From positions 1-43,788 of the forward strand of contig NZ_JAQBOC010000044.1 in NCBI RefSeq assembly GCF_028288225.1: a stretch of DNA of 43,788 bases, given 5' to 3'. Positions 9,399 to 18,560 of the stretch are shown piece by piece (positions within the stretch are counted from its first letter, which is position 1; every line of letters starts with the position of its first letter). The stretch is from Mucilaginibacter sp. (GTDB lineage: Bacteria; Bacteroidota; Bacteroidia; Sphingobacteriales; Sphingobacteriaceae). Both the position numbers and the translations under genes were made by a program. The notes beneath the pieces are model-generated. The model was given only the letters and a program-made list of their open reading frames with translations, was not told the origin of the DNA and did not search any database.

Positions 9399-10654
9399 CC
9401 GGCCTGCATTAATTTCTGATCCATAATATTTTCGTAAACGCTGCTTACCTTCTCAGCGACGTTTGTCCAGGTAAAATACCGGTTTACGCGTTCGATGGCA
9501 TTTTGTCCGAGCCGTTGTAACCGGTCCTTATCAAATATCAGTTCGTTTACCTTATCAGCAAGTTCATCAGGATCATCCGGTGTAACGAGCGCTCCGGTTT
9601 CACCATCGACAACCGAATATTTAATGCCGCCCACATTCGCACCGATAACTGGTGTGCCGCAGGCCATGGCTTCCAGCGGCGTGATGCCAAAAGGCTCGTA
9701 CCATGGCGTAGTCACAAAAACATCAGCAGCCGAATAGTAATACTTCAGCTCATCCCGGCCTTTACGTCCCGCGAAATGAATATGATCCAGCACATCATGT
9801 GCCTGGGCAATGCTATACAGGCGGGAAAGTTCAGGGCTGCTTTGAGGATCCGGATATTCGCTTTCGCCCCCGACAATAACCAACTTTACTTTTTTGCCGT
9901 TTGCTTTCAATTTGGCAATGGCTTTAACTACATTGTCCACACCTTTGCGCGGTACCATACGGCCAAGTTGTAGAACGATAGGTTCGTCGGCGTTGAGCTT
10001 GAGCAATTCGCGGGCTTGATGTTTTTCCACGGGGTAGAATTCCTGGTTGCTGAAACCACAAGGAATGATGCAGATTTTGCAGGCGGGCACGCCATAATGC
10101 ATCATCAGATCGTCCCTGTCCTGCGGGCATTCGGCAATCACCCGGTCGGCCAGTAAGGCTACCTCTTTTTCAATCTGGATACGGTCGCATGGGAATTTAT
10201 CGCTGCTGCCCTGGTGGATCTGCCTGATAGCGCCCAGCGCATGGAATGTTACGGTATAGGGTATGCCCAGCAGTTGTTTGATGCCGGCCGCAACCAATGC
10301 CGACATAAAGAAATGAGCGTGGATGAGCTCATAATTCCGGTTTTCCTGCCGCATAAAAGCCATCATATTCTCCCGGAACTCGCGCATGAACGGTAGTAGC
10401 TCTTCTTTTGGCGTGATCTCCACCGGCCCGGCCTTTACATGGATCACCCTTACCCCGGGAAGCCAATTAACTACCTGTTGCATTTCGGCGTTGTCCCAGC
10501 GGGTATAGAGATCGATCGCATAGCCCTGACCGGCCAGGAAACGGCACAGTTGCGCTACATAAACATTTTGCCCCCCGGTGTCTACACCTCCAAGGTCTGC
10601 GAGCGGGGACGCATGATCACTGATAAACGCTATGGATTTAATTTTATCTTTCAT
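9395..10654 (-). CDS. Glycosyltransferase family 4, sucrose-synthase/MshA-like
   Basis: 419 residues in GT-B fold. The N-terminus holds GGVDTGGQNVYVAQL, a segment shared with sucrose-phosphate synthase and MshA-type retaining transferases. The C-terminal domain holds LQLGRMVPRKGVDNVVKAI and YEPFGITPLEAMACGTPVIG, the E-x7-E motif that contacts the nucleotide sugar. GT4 enzymes are retaining and often use UDP- or ADP-sugars. It overlaps the upstream GT4 by 11 nt and the downstream phosphatase by 4 nt, so translation is likely coupled along this minus-strand operon. Confidence 0.9.
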   Translation of the reverse strand: MKDKIKSIAFISDHASPLADLGGVDTGGQNVYVAQLCRFLAGQGYAIDLYTRWDNAEMQQVVNWLPGVRVIHVKAGPVEITPKEELLPFMREFRENMMAFMRQENRNYELIHAHFFMSALVAAGIKQLLGIPYTVTFHALGAIRQIHQGSSDKFPCDRIQIEKEVALLADRVIAECPQDRDDLMMHYGVPACKICIIPCGFSNQEFYPVEKHQARELLKLNADEPIVLQLGRMVPRKGVDNVVKAIAKLKANGKKVKLVIVGGESEYPDPQSSPELSRLYSIAQAHDVLDHIHFAGRKGRDELKYYYSAADVFVTTPWYEPFGITPLEAMACGTPVIGANVGGIKYSVVDGETGALVTPDDPDELADKVNELIFDKDRLQRLGQNAIERVNRYFTWTNVAEKVSSVYENIMDQKLMQAG

Positions 10655-11624
10655 AAAGGTCTTGTGTTATTAGGTGTTTGTTATTATTGACAACTTTCCG
10701 GAAAAGCTGCTCCCACTGGCCGGTAAAGCGGCTGATGTCAAATTTTTTCAACGCGGTTTCGCGGCCGGCCTGCCCAAGCCGCATGGCATGTTCCGGGTCA
10801 TTGAGCAGCAGCTTCATTTTTTCTACGAGGTAGCCAACATCGGTGTGTACATATCCGGAGCTGCCGTTTGCGATAACTGTAGCCAATTCCGTAGTAGCCA
10901 GCCCGACGACCGGAATACCAAGCATCATTGCTTCGCACACCGCTAAACCCAGGCTAGTATAGCGGATGGGATTAAAAAAGAACCTGTATTCGCTGATAAA
11001 TTCCGGCAATTGCGGATGCAGTATTTCGCCCAGGCCCAGTTCGCCGGTACCCATGCCAACCAGATCGATAGGAATATGCTTGCACACCTCCTTAAATACA
11101 TCCAGTCCCAGCAGGCGCCCGCGGGAGGGCAAATTATTGATCACCACGATACCCTTTTCCAGTTGACCGGTATAAGCTGCGGCCGGCCGCGATACGCCAT
11201 GCTCGATCACGTAAGTTGGGGTTCTGCCGTTGTCCCACATCAACCGGTTAAAATGAGTAACATGCACCAGGGCAATTTCCGGATCATCAACCAGGTGTTT
11301 GGTATTTGTCGGGTGCCCGGTTGGCGGATCATGTTCCAGGTAGATCTTCGGCAGGGCACGCTGCGCTGCCGACAATATTTCAAATTGATCCTCCAGGAAA
11401 TTTTGATTGGTTTGAAACAGGATACAGTCGAAATGATGGTTTTTAACCTCCTCCGACGAGATTTCGATTACGTTTTCGGCAAAGGGAAAGGTTTCGCCGC
11501 GCCCATAATAGCCTTCCGTTCTTACGGGCTTGGTCGGAATGCAGATTTGGTAATTACCCTGCGATAAGTAGTAAAGGTAACTACCATGAATATGCCATGT
11601 GAAAATTTTAAGTTGATTGTCCAT
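10644..11624 (-). CDS. Glycosyltransferase family 4, first gene of the minus-strand glycan operon
   Basis: 326 residues, GT-B type but with a short, divergent N-terminal half (KIFTWHIHGSYLYYLSQGNY). The C-terminal half keeps the GT4 donor-site pattern: NPIRYTSLGLAVCEAMMLGI-PVVG followed by E-L, and a hydrophobic GLDVFKEVC helix. It is preceded by about 200 non-coding bases, so it probably leads the operon GT4-GT4-HAD-GT9. The N-terminal half binds the acceptor, and its divergence suggests an unusual one. The acceptor is unknown. Confidence 0.82.
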   Translation of the reverse strand: MDNQLKIFTWHIHGSYLYYLSQGNYQICIPTKPVRTEGYYGRGETFPFAENVIEISSEEVKNHHFDCILFQTNQNFLEDQFEILSAAQRALPKIYLEHDPPTGHPTNTKHLVDDPEIALVHVTHFNRLMWDNGRTPTYVIEHGVSRPAAAYTGQLEKGIVVINNLPSRGRLLGLDVFKEVCKHIPIDLVGMGTGELGLGEILHPQLPEFISEYRFFFNPIRYTSLGLAVCEAMMLGIPVVGLATTELATVIANGSSGYVHTDVGYLVEKMKLLLNDPEHAMRLGQAGRETALKKFDISRFTGQWEQLFRKVVNNNKHLITQDLYER

Positions 11625-11792
11625 AATTGCCTTTATTAATTCATAATAGACAAATACAACACCAAAATGTCAGCAGCGCTTGTGTCGGATTGAAACGCTT
11701 CTGACATCTTTACAGAAGTGTTCAAGTAAAACTACAGGGTGTATGTGGGAGTGTATGTAATTTAATACGATAAAATTTAATTCATAAAGACA

Positions 11793-11817
11793 TATTATTT
11801 CTTTTTGCGAAATAATA
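11793..11817 (-). terminator. AT-rich hairpin after the MFS gene
   Basis: A perfect 9-bp inverted repeat (TATTATTTC / GAAATAATA) with a 7-base loop lies just past the stop of the MFS gene and upstream of the GT4 operon. There is no long T-run after it on the minus strand, so it may be a weak terminator or 3'-end stabiliser. Confidence 0.35.
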
Positions 11818-11828
11818 AAATCAAAGCG

Positions 11829-13337
11829 CTATTTGCCCTTGCGGGCAGCGACAGACCGACGTTGCCTGGCCCGTTTCTTTAAGCGTCTTCTGATCAGATC
11901 TGATGGTAGCAGGATCCCCTGGCTGATGCGCCGGCCTAGATTCTCTTCTAACCCGCTGCGCACCTGGGCGCGCATAAAATTGACTGCACGGCCTTTATTA
12001 ATTTCGCCGGATTCCTGCACCCGGCTTAAAAACCGCAAAGACAGCAAGGCGAGCAGCCCTCCTATGATAAAGAAGTAATTCCATCCCTGGAGATTAATAA
12101 GCGTGAAATTGGTTATCCCCTGCGCACTCTTAAACCGGAGGTTGCCGCTGAACTGGTGCGTTGCAAAAAAGTCCGCCAGTACCCCCCCAATCAGCGGTGC
12201 AAGGGTGGAAAAGAAAGCGACGAACATATTTTTGACGGATATGTAAGCAATGGCTTCGTTCTCAGCAGCCAGTTTAAGCCCAATATTGTTTAGCGACAGG
12301 TTGATACCTGCGATCGACAAACCACTTATAAAGTAAATGACGATCAGCAGGGTAATGGTCAACAACTTTTGGCCCGGAACCGCAACGAATGCAAACGCCA
12401 GTATACAAATTATATAAAGCGGCGCACAAATACCGATGATTGTTTTGTTGCTAAAGCGGTCGGTGTATTTTCCCCACAATTTATAGGACAGTATACCGCT
12501 GAGCTGACCGAGCAGGCCCAGCGAGATTACATAAGAGAGTGGCAATTTTACGGTTTTTAACATGTATACCGCAAAAAAAGGGGTAGCGAGGTTAAGCGCA
12601 AAGGCCCAGAAGGAATTAAAGATCAATAAATTTTTAAAGTTTACATTTTTTAATGGCATCGCAAATAAAGTGAGCAGCTTGTCGTTGATCCGCCTAGCCT
12701 TCGGCTCGGGCGTACCCAATAAAAAAACAACACTCAGCAGCCCAAGCCCGCCACCTGCCAGGAACATGAGGTGATACATTATGATCTCTGCTTTCGGATC
12801 GTGAGCCTTCACATAATCGATACACAGTGCGGTTGCCAGGCTCAAGGTCACGTTCAGGGTCTGTGACATGCGTGTCCGGCGCGAAAAGAACGCACCCATT
12901 TGACCTGCGGGCACTAAATCCTTTATCCATGAGTTCCAGCTAGCCCCGGCGATGTCGCCAAAAATATGCTGAAAAAATAGCAACAGGAATAATACTTCTA
13001 TTGTGGTGCCGCCGGTGAACAGAAAGGGGATCGCACCGATGGTCAGTATGGGCAAGCGTGCCAGCAGGTTGAATAATGCCGTTATCACACGGCGGTTATT
13101 GAACTTACGAACCAGCCACACGGACAATAATTGAAACATAGTGGTGAAAGTAGGCAGTGCGGCAAATAATCCCAGCTGGAAATTAGTAGCGCCCAGCTTT
13201 ATAGCCATTGCCGTGAGAAACGTGCCACTGGTGAAAACAACCATAGCCTCGGCTGCCATGCCATCGGCTATAACCAATTTTAACCCCTTAGCAACGGCTT
13301 TTTTTGATATTACCCGGGATGGACTTAAGTTAATCAT
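11829..13337 (-). CDS. Major facilitator superfamily permease
   Basis: 502 residues with about twelve hydrophobic segments, for example MAIKLGATNFQLGLFAALPT, IEVLFLLLFFQHIFGDIAGA and LLTITLLIVIYFISGLSIAG. A loop between the two six-helix halves contains LLGTPEPKARRINDK. The C-terminal 60 residues are cytoplasmic and very basic, ending R-Q-R-R-S-V-A-A-R-K-G-K. This is MFS-like in topology, of the type seen in large Bacteroidota permeases without known substrate. It lies beside the glycan locus on the same strand, but a role in glycan export cannot be shown. Start ATG 13337 gives an N-terminus ending just before the first helix. Confidence 0.85.
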   Translation of the reverse strand: MINLSPSRVISKKAVAKGLKLVIADGMAAEAMVVFTSGTFLTAMAIKLGATNFQLGLFAALPTFTTMFQLLSVWLVRKFNNRRVITALFNLLARLPILTIGAIPFLFTGGTTIEVLFLLLFFQHIFGDIAGASWNSWIKDLVPAGQMGAFFSRRTRMSQTLNVTLSLATALCIDYVKAHDPKAEIIMYHLMFLAGGGLGLLSVVFLLGTPEPKARRINDKLLTLFAMPLKNVNFKNLLIFNSFWAFALNLATPFFAVYMLKTVKLPLSYVISLGLLGQLSGILSYKLWGKYTDRFSNKTIIGICAPLYIICILAFAFVAVPGQKLLTITLLIVIYFISGLSIAGINLSLNNIGLKLAAENEAIAYISVKNMFVAFFSTLAPLIGGVLADFFATHQFSGNLRFKSAQGITNFTLINLQGWNYFFIIGGLLALLSLRFLSRVQESGEINKGRAVNFMRAQVRSGLEENLGRRISQGILLPSDLIRRRLKKRARQRRSVAARKGK

Positions 13338-13481
13338 ATTGGCTCATTTATATTTTATATAGTAGCCGCTTTTGCGGTGCGGCAACGAAGACCGGGCAGC
13401 AAACATCAGACCTGTGTCGCATTACAGCATTATATAAGCTACCTGCCTGTTTGTTTTTTTACTTGCATTTTTTTACACCGC

Positions 13482-13862
13482 TTAATACGGATCGTCGACT
13501 GCTTTACCTAAATTACGTCCGATCAAAATATGCCCTTCCTGTATCCGTGCGGTTTTATCGGAAGAAATGATCTGAGCCTGGTCACACAAGTCTTTAAAAA
13601 CATCCCCGTCATTATCCGTTAATTCCAAAGTACTACAATTTAGCCCGCGGGCCATTTTAATGGCATTACTAAACCCTGACTGCTCGCGCTCGTTGATATC
13701 ACGATAAACAGATTCCCAGGATCGGTGCAGTTCCCCATAAGGAGAAACGTTCCTTAACAAACACCCGCAAAATTCAGCGGCGATATGCTCGGCATCTGCA
13801 GCACTTCTCCCAATTGCCCCCGCTAATATTTTATTGCCCCTTTTTATTGTAGCAATTTTCAA
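13482..13862 (-). CDS. Hypothetical protein, unrecognised
   Basis: A 126-residue acidic-to-neutral soluble protein. The only in-frame start near the beginning is TTG 13862 (TTG-AAA-ATT-GCT); the frame upstream stays open for about 20 codons without a better start, so the true start is uncertain. Features: an N-terminal K-I-A-T-I-K-R-G-N-K strand-like segment, a helix AADAEHIAAEFCGCLL, and a C-terminal GHILIGRNLGKAVDDPY. No signal peptide or membrane segment. I do not recognise the family. Coding-like codon use supports a real gene. Confidence 0.5.
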   Translation of the reverse strand: MKIATIKRGNKILAGAIGRSAADAEHIAAEFCGCLLRNVSPYGELHRSWESVYRDINEREQSGFSNAIKMARGLNCSTLELTDNDGDVFKDLCDQAQIISSDKTARIQEGHILIGRNLGKAVDDPY

Positions 13863-14377
13863 CCCGCAGGCCCTTCGGATCCCCCCATGTAATGAATGCT
13901 TCCCTTTTCTATTGTTTGGCTAATGTTCGAGCAGTTCGTTGATGGTCTTATAGCTCCTTTCCTAACTCGAACAGTTTACGATCGTTAGCCTAATGTTCAC
14001 TCGGGTATTGTCCAGACACCCGACAATGATTACGCGATTGATCCCATCGGCCTATATCCGAATATTGGGTTGTTCTTCAAAAATCCAGTGCCAGCGATCG
14101 ATATTTATTATTTTTTTTAATTAACTGCGTTTGCACCAGTCTCCGCAAAACAAAGGTTTATTTTCCCGCAGGTAATTATCTTCATGCCCGGATTCCTGCG
14201 ATTTTCATGCCAGCTTATTATTTTGTCCACATGCTGTAATAAAAAACGATATTAAAACGATTACATTCAAACTTATTTTAATTTTCATTGCTATTGAGTT
14301 TATTTTTTAGGTGGGAACATAATCAGTAGGATTAATTGTACAGTTAAGTTGTAATGTTCCTTTCAACGCTGAATATT
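13863..14377. other. Gene-free stretch, probably degenerate
   Basis: About 515 bases without a sustained frame. Short coding-like pieces broken by stops occur on the minus strand (for example N-D-R-K-L-F-E-L-G-K-E-L around 13960-13995), but nothing can be assigned. It marks the start of the fragment-rich region that continues to 19.5 kb. Confidence 0.4.
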
Positions 14378-15118
14378 TTATCTCTTTCTATTAAATTTAA
14401 ACGAATCATCATACTGCTTTTTGTTTTGCGAATTTTTTAGGAATACAGGGTTCTTTTTAATAAAGCTAATAACATCTTCTACATATAAATCTTCTGTATA
14501 ATATCTTTCTTTACCATAATATAAATAAGCGTATTCAAAAATTATTTGGTTGGTAAGATTTGACATATCAGCCAAAACTGCTCCCCTTTCATGCGCCCAA
14601 CCTTGTTTTAAATCATAGTTATAAAATTTGAGCATAATCAATACTATGGCTGACTGCATTTTAATTTCATGCCTATAGTCCTTTAAATGGCAGTTTTTTA
14701 TTACGTTATTTTTTTCTTTGTTAGTATCGTTGAGCAATCCTTCTTTATATACCTTTAAAGTATCCGCAAATTTAGATAGCGCATCTAAACAATTTTTTTT
14801 CTGTATTATAATTTCGCTATTCCCATTTTTGCTCAATTCGGAAGGATAAGTTAACCGATTATTCTCCAACACCCCATTTATATCCTTTGAATAGTTGTAG
14901 GTAAGGTTGTCCATGACGGCAGTTGTATTAGTAGCCAGATAATTGCCGTTTCTTACATAAGTTTTAATATTTCCGTTACCATCGTAGCTAACATTTTCCT
15001 TGTAGTCATTTAATGAAACCGGGGTCCATACATTCGTTGTCGGGTTCAGTCCACTAAATGCTGTCTGTTTCGTCAGGCGATCAAGTTGATCATAGCCATA
15101 CAGGTACATCAACGGAAA
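14378..15118 (-). pseudogene. RHS-repeat fragment with an unrelated C-terminal region
   Basis: From about 15115 down to 14855 the frame encodes the conserved end of Bacteroidota RHS-repeat proteins: YGYDQLDRLTKQTAFSGLN, then NDYKENVSYDGNGNIKTYVR and DNLTYNYSKD. It then switches to about 150 residues of helical, Lys-rich sequence (DALSKFADTLKVYKEG, then AHERGAVLADMSNLTNQIIF) that I do not recognise. RHS proteins are normally thousands of residues, with a variable toxin or effector C-terminus. Here the N-terminal bulk is missing: the frame is cut at 15116 by a copy of a recombinase tail. The C-terminal part could be an effector, an immunity protein or another gene fused by deletion. Confidence 0.65.
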
Positions 15119-15256
15119 TATGGTATTTGACGGGTTTGAGGTTCGAACTACGCGAAGGAATGAAGCAATGGAGGCAATTCTATTGATTAACAGCAAATTA
15201 GGTGTAAGAAAAAACTGGACAAGTGATGTTCTTTTTCACTTGTCCAGTAAGGTGCT
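15116..15256 (+). repeat. 140-bp direct repeat, left copy (serine recombinase 3' tail)
   Basis: This segment is nearly identical to 38695-38834 on the same strand. It encodes the end of a large serine recombinase (MVFDGFEVRTTRRNEAMEAI) and includes a perfect 13-bp hairpin ACTGGACAAGTGA / TCACTTGTCCAGT at 15214-15226 and 15236-15248. No other recombinase sequence adjoins it here; it abuts the RHS fragment. It is therefore a detached tail, left by insertion, deletion or recombination with another copy of the element. Confidence 0.85.
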
Positions 15257-15449
15257 GGCTACTGTACAGATTTCGAACCATTTCCTGCCTGATTTGCGTC
15301 TAATAGCAGATTTAGACTTATAAATTTTTTGTTTCAAACATCGCGCCACGAACTCCTGCCAGGCCAAAGTGTTGATGAGCAATAATTCCAATGCTTTTTT
15401 CGCAACGCTTAGGCAGTCTTTTCTAAAGTAGTCTTCGATTTATAATTAT

Positions 15450-15755
15450 CTATGCGTTTAGTGAGGTGTCTTTCGTTTTATATGCTAAGTAGGCGGCCAC
15501 TAGGCCGAAGTACTTTGAAGCAAAGAAAAGCTCTTGTTTTTGATAGGTATTCGCCAACAGCAGACAGGTCAATATCATTCCTCTTACAGTATCCTGATTA
15601 AACCATTTGAGTTTTAATTCGTGCAGTATTTTAATGGCGTTGGCGTTGTCACTAGATTCTAAATATACAAGGGCCCTGTCACGCAGCTTCTCGCCAGCTA
15701 TAGCCGCTCCTGCTTTGCGGGAAAGCAACTCATCAACCTCTTCTGGCCTTTGCCT
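15450..15755 (-). pseudogene. Unidentified C-terminal fragment fused to the S41 peptidase remnant
   Basis: About 98 codons: RPEEVDELLSRKAGAAIAGE, then RDRALVYLESSDNANAIKIL and a hydrophobic stretch MILTCLLLANTYQ. It has no start of its own except within the other fragment, overlapping it in another frame near 15745. It reads as the 3' end of a helical protein joined by deletion to the S41 peptidase gene. Family not recognised. Confidence 0.4.
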
Positions 15756-16197
15756 CGATGCCATCTACGCTGACCATTTCCGACCCCAGCGGCACCTGTC
15801 CGTTGAACTGCACCGGAATACCGGTCACGATGAACTTTTTGTTAAAATCCTCGATATAGATCCAGCGGTAACGGGACATCCCGAGAACTACCAGGGCGCC
15901 GGGGAATTCGATGTCGGTATGCCCGTCCTTTAACAGGGCGCAGAAACGTTGCATCACCAGGTAATACTGCCAGGTATTTTTTGTGGCCAGCACCTGGGGG
16001 ATATAGGCACGGTAAGCGCTGTCCCACTTGATCTTCGCATGATCGAAATACATAAAATTATCACTGGCTTCCGACCAGAATTTGCTCAACCCATACAGCT
16101 TGTCGGCAGCGGGTAAATTGGCTGTCGTATCGATCTGTGCCCGGGCGGTGCCCAGGGTCAGCGCCAGTAATACAATAAGGTAAAAGGTCTTTTTCAT
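15733..16197 (-). pseudogene. N-terminal fragment of an exported S41-type peptidase
   Basis: The first 150 residues resemble Bacteroidota S41 (tail-specific/C-terminal processing) peptidases: a signal peptide MKKTFYLIVLLALTLGTARA, then the family N-terminal helical region LYGLSKFWSEASDNFMYFDH and KDGHTDIEFP. Sequence ends at SVDGIEAKARRG, where the PDZ domain begins; the whole catalytic Ser/Lys domain is missing. Intact members have some 450-700 residues. The break is a fusion into the next fragment, so this is a pseudogene. Confidence 0.7.
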
Positions 16198-16232
16198 GGC
16201 TGATAGTTAAATAATTTTATGCTTAGGTAAAG

Positions 16233-16450
16233 TTATTTCTCGCTCAGCAAAGCCACCTGCGAAGCCACGGCATACCAGCACCTTTTTCTTTTTTCATACA
16301 CATCCAGGTAACAGGTACGGATCGTACTGATCTGCCCGTTCGCTTTGCCTACCACGGTAGTCTCGGCACTCACCAGGCCCACCGACCCGAGCAGGCGGAC
16401 AGTGACCGTATCCACTTTGGAAGAAAGGTATTCCTGGCTCGGAGAGTTAT
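16233..16450 (-). pseudogene. DUF4440/SnoaL-like protein remnant
   Basis: The C-terminal half of a DUF4440 (NTF2-like fold) domain: V-D-T-V-T-V-R-L-L-G, VVGKANGQISTIRTCYLDVY and RCWYAVASQVALL. The N-terminal half is missing; the frame is open only to 16450, where the stop of the neighbouring esterase gene lies. Intact members are about 130-150 residues and are often exported. Function of the family is unclear. Confidence 0.55.
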
Positions 16451-16452
16451 AG

Positions 16453-17388
16453 TTACTTTATATATCTCACAATCCAGTTAACCAGCTCATTTTCGTCAAC
16501 AATTTGCCAGGAATGCGGCATCCGTATATTATTCAGTTCGGGTCGGTAGCCCTTGCCGGTAGTGGTTACCAGCGAGACATTTTTATTGCCCTGCAGTTTC
16601 AAAATGCTTACAAGCGCTGCCTGATCAATGGCATTGATCAGCAGGTAATCCAGGTTCAAATGATCGATATACCAATTGATATCGGGTTCGGTATATAGCC
16701 GCACGGGAATGTTTTTGAAATATATGGCATTTCCGCCATCGGGTAAAAAAACAGAAACAACCGAATTTTTCCGGTATATATCCACATTTTGAGCCGGCGG
16801 GCTCCCATAAAGCTCATTAAACATCCCGACCAGGTAATTCGCCTCGCCATACATCATGTTGGCCGTGTCGACGCGCTGCCTGACAAGGTTTAACGACGTA
16901 TACCATCGTTCCATGTCTAAAGGAGCATCGACAGAAAAAACCGCTTTTGGCGCGTAGCTTAAATTTAATTCGCCCTTTTGTTTTTTCAGCACATATTTCA
17001 TTGCCCCATACCCGCCTGCCGAAAATCCCCCGATTATTATACCATCAGGACTATAATGATATTTTTTAACGATTAAGGCAATTAAAGAATCAAGCCGTTT
17101 AATATCGTCATCCCTGGTGTATCCGACATTGCCGGGATGAATTACAGCAAAATCGATGTTGTTTACATTGAGCAGCGACGGTAATTTTGAAGAATTGTAA
17201 TAATTCTGATCGCCTCCGTAAGGCGGTAATAAAACAACCAGCTTTGTATTGCCGGATGCCTTCCATAACCTCACTACATTATTAACGGTATCTGAATGAT
17301 GAAGATAATGCTGCTCCGCTTTTTGAGCAGCTGCAGAAAAGAAATTCAGCGTTAATAATAAACAAGCGGCACAACGTTTATAATGCAC
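16453..17388 (-). CDS. Exported alpha/beta-hydrolase (esterase-like)
   Basis: 311 residues with an N-terminal signal peptide (CAACLLLTLNFFSAAAQKAE). The fold pattern is alpha/beta hydrolase: LVVLLPPYGGD forms the oxyanion strand, GGFSAGGYGAMKY gives nucleophile S123, and MPHSW near the end gives the likely catalytic His at 292. An acid is likely within E-P-D-I-N-W-Y or shortly after. Length suits a carboxylesterase or peptidase-like enzyme acting in the periplasm. It seems intact although surrounded by debris. Substrate unknown. Confidence 0.75.
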   Translation of the reverse strand: MHYKRCAACLLLTLNFFSAAAQKAEQHYLHHSDTVNNVVRLWKASGNTKLVVLLPPYGGDQNYYNSSKLPSLLNVNNIDFAVIHPGNVGYTRDDDIKRLDSLIALIVKKYHYSPDGIIIGGFSAGGYGAMKYVLKKQKGELNLSYAPKAVFSVDAPLDMERWYTSLNLVRQRVDTANMMYGEANYLVGMFNELYGSPPAQNVDIYRKNSVVSVFLPDGGNAIYFKNIPVRLYTEPDINWYIDHLNLDYLLINAIDQAALVSILKLQGNKNVSLVTTTGKGYRPELNNIRMPHSWQIVDENELVNWIVRYIK

Positions 17389-17716
17389 ATTTAAAAATTG
17401 AAATTCAGTTTCGCAAAAAAGCCACGGTTAAGTCGATTCCCTTGGCTTGGTTTTTTTATAAAAATACATATTATTTACACGTCACCTATCACCCTAAAGG
17501 GGTGGTTTACCAACTTATTGGTGTATAGGTTTTAGTCCATGATCGATAGACCATAGTCCATAGTAAAAACCGATACTGAAAATGAAAAAACCGTCTCATT
17601 TACTGCACCGGGCAGTTCAATGACACATATTTCCCTGATTCCCAACGCGGGTAAAGGGGTAGTAACCTGGCTAAGGCCGGTAAATAAGAATATCTTTTAA
17701 TAAAAATATATCCTCG
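17389..17716. other. Gene-free stretch with one hairpin
   Basis: No coding sequence is seen. A stem AAGCCA / TGGCTT with flanking A- and T-runs (17419-17457) could act as a terminator in either direction. Short repeats of TAGTCCAT occur near 17530-17570. Nothing else is evident. Confidence 0.4.
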
Positions 17717-17968
17717 CTAAAATAGTGTTAGTTGCACCGCACCTACCAGTTCCTTTTCAATATCCCGCAAAGTCGCTAAAATTACCGGCTGTTTGTCATT
17801 GGTCGTATCAGTACTACCTATCTTTTTAGTCATCATAATCTTAAGTTCATTTAGTGCACACGAAAGTGCCTCCGGACGGCTTTTGAATTGTCTGCCATAA
17901 ACGGACAGTCCATAACAGCCACCCGCAACGCCGTAACTATAATTCATTCCATAAGTCCAGGTATGCAT
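17717..17968 (-). CDS. Small hypothetical protein, possibly from a mobile element
   Basis: 83 residues: an aromatic, Gly-rich start (HTWTYGMNYSYGVAGGCYGL) followed by a helix ALSCALNELKIMMTKKIG and a C-terminal helix LRDIEKELVGAVQLTLF. It resembles small proteins I associate with Bacteroidota plasmids and conjugative elements, but I cannot name a family. It begins at ATG 17968, inside the end of the ABC ATPase remnant, so it may be a fragment placed there by rearrangement. Confidence 0.4.
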   Translation of the reverse strand: MHTWTYGMNYSYGVAGGCYGLSVYGRQFKSRPEALSCALNELKIMMTKKIGSTDTTNDKQPVILATLRDIEKELVGAVQLTLF

Positions 17969-18345
17969 TGCCCATCATTTAATTCAATTACCCGGTCACT
18001 TCTCATAGCAAAATCCTCATCGTGTGTAACCGCAATGATCGTCTAGCCATTATCAACAGATAGTTGTTTAAAAATATCAAACACCATTCCTGTATTCTTC
18101 GAGTCCAGGTTACCGGTAGGCTCATCACGCATAATGATTGACGGATCATTAATTAATGCTCGTGCAATAGCTACCCGCTGTTGCTGCCCGCCGGATAAAC
18201 GGCTGGCCGGTTTTAGCGCCTGGTCCTGCATTCCCAGCAATTGGAGATGGTGATAAGCCTTTTCCTCAATCTCCGGCCGGCTTTTTTTCTTCAGCTTTAA
18301 TGCCGGAAGCATGATATTGTCCAATACGCTAAAAGCTGGACGGTA
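17945..18345 (-). pseudogene. ABC-transporter ATPase remnant (LolD/MacB type), with in-frame stop
   Basis: The fragment begins [14 protein letters not shown] and contains the signature [20 protein letters not shown] and Walker B region [15 protein letters not shown]. The Walker A half is absent, cut at about 18345. After S-V-D-N-G the frame meets a TAG where Q is expected, and then continues T-I-I-A-V-T-H-D-E-D-F-A, which holds the switch His. The Walker B line also has R in place of the usual A before DEPT. Together these show a dead gene of the macrolide/lipoprotein-export ATPase group. Confidence 0.8.
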
Positions 18346-18560
18346 ATATCTGAGGTATCTAAATCAAGGTAGATCAATAAAATTTATCGGTATGGCTAAG
18401 TGTGTATTACTTTCCTGACGGATCGCTGTCAAGCCATTTTCGGATAGCCGGTTGCGTCTATATTAGGTCGCCCAAATTCCAGGCGGGTTCCTTGCGGAGC
18501 GTTAAGTGTCCAATAACTTTTTTATGTCATCAAACTGTATATTCCGGTTAACTTGACCAT

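Noticed and set aside
15214..15248. Hairpin considered as part of a CRISPR-like or riboswitch structure
   Set aside because: It occurs once at each recombinase tail, follows the end of the recombinase frame, and fits a simple terminator or end-of-gene hairpin.
16504..16698. Plus-strand frame inside the esterase-like gene
   Set aside because: The minus-strand frame has a signal peptide and the G-x-S-x-G nucleophile; the other is a shadow.
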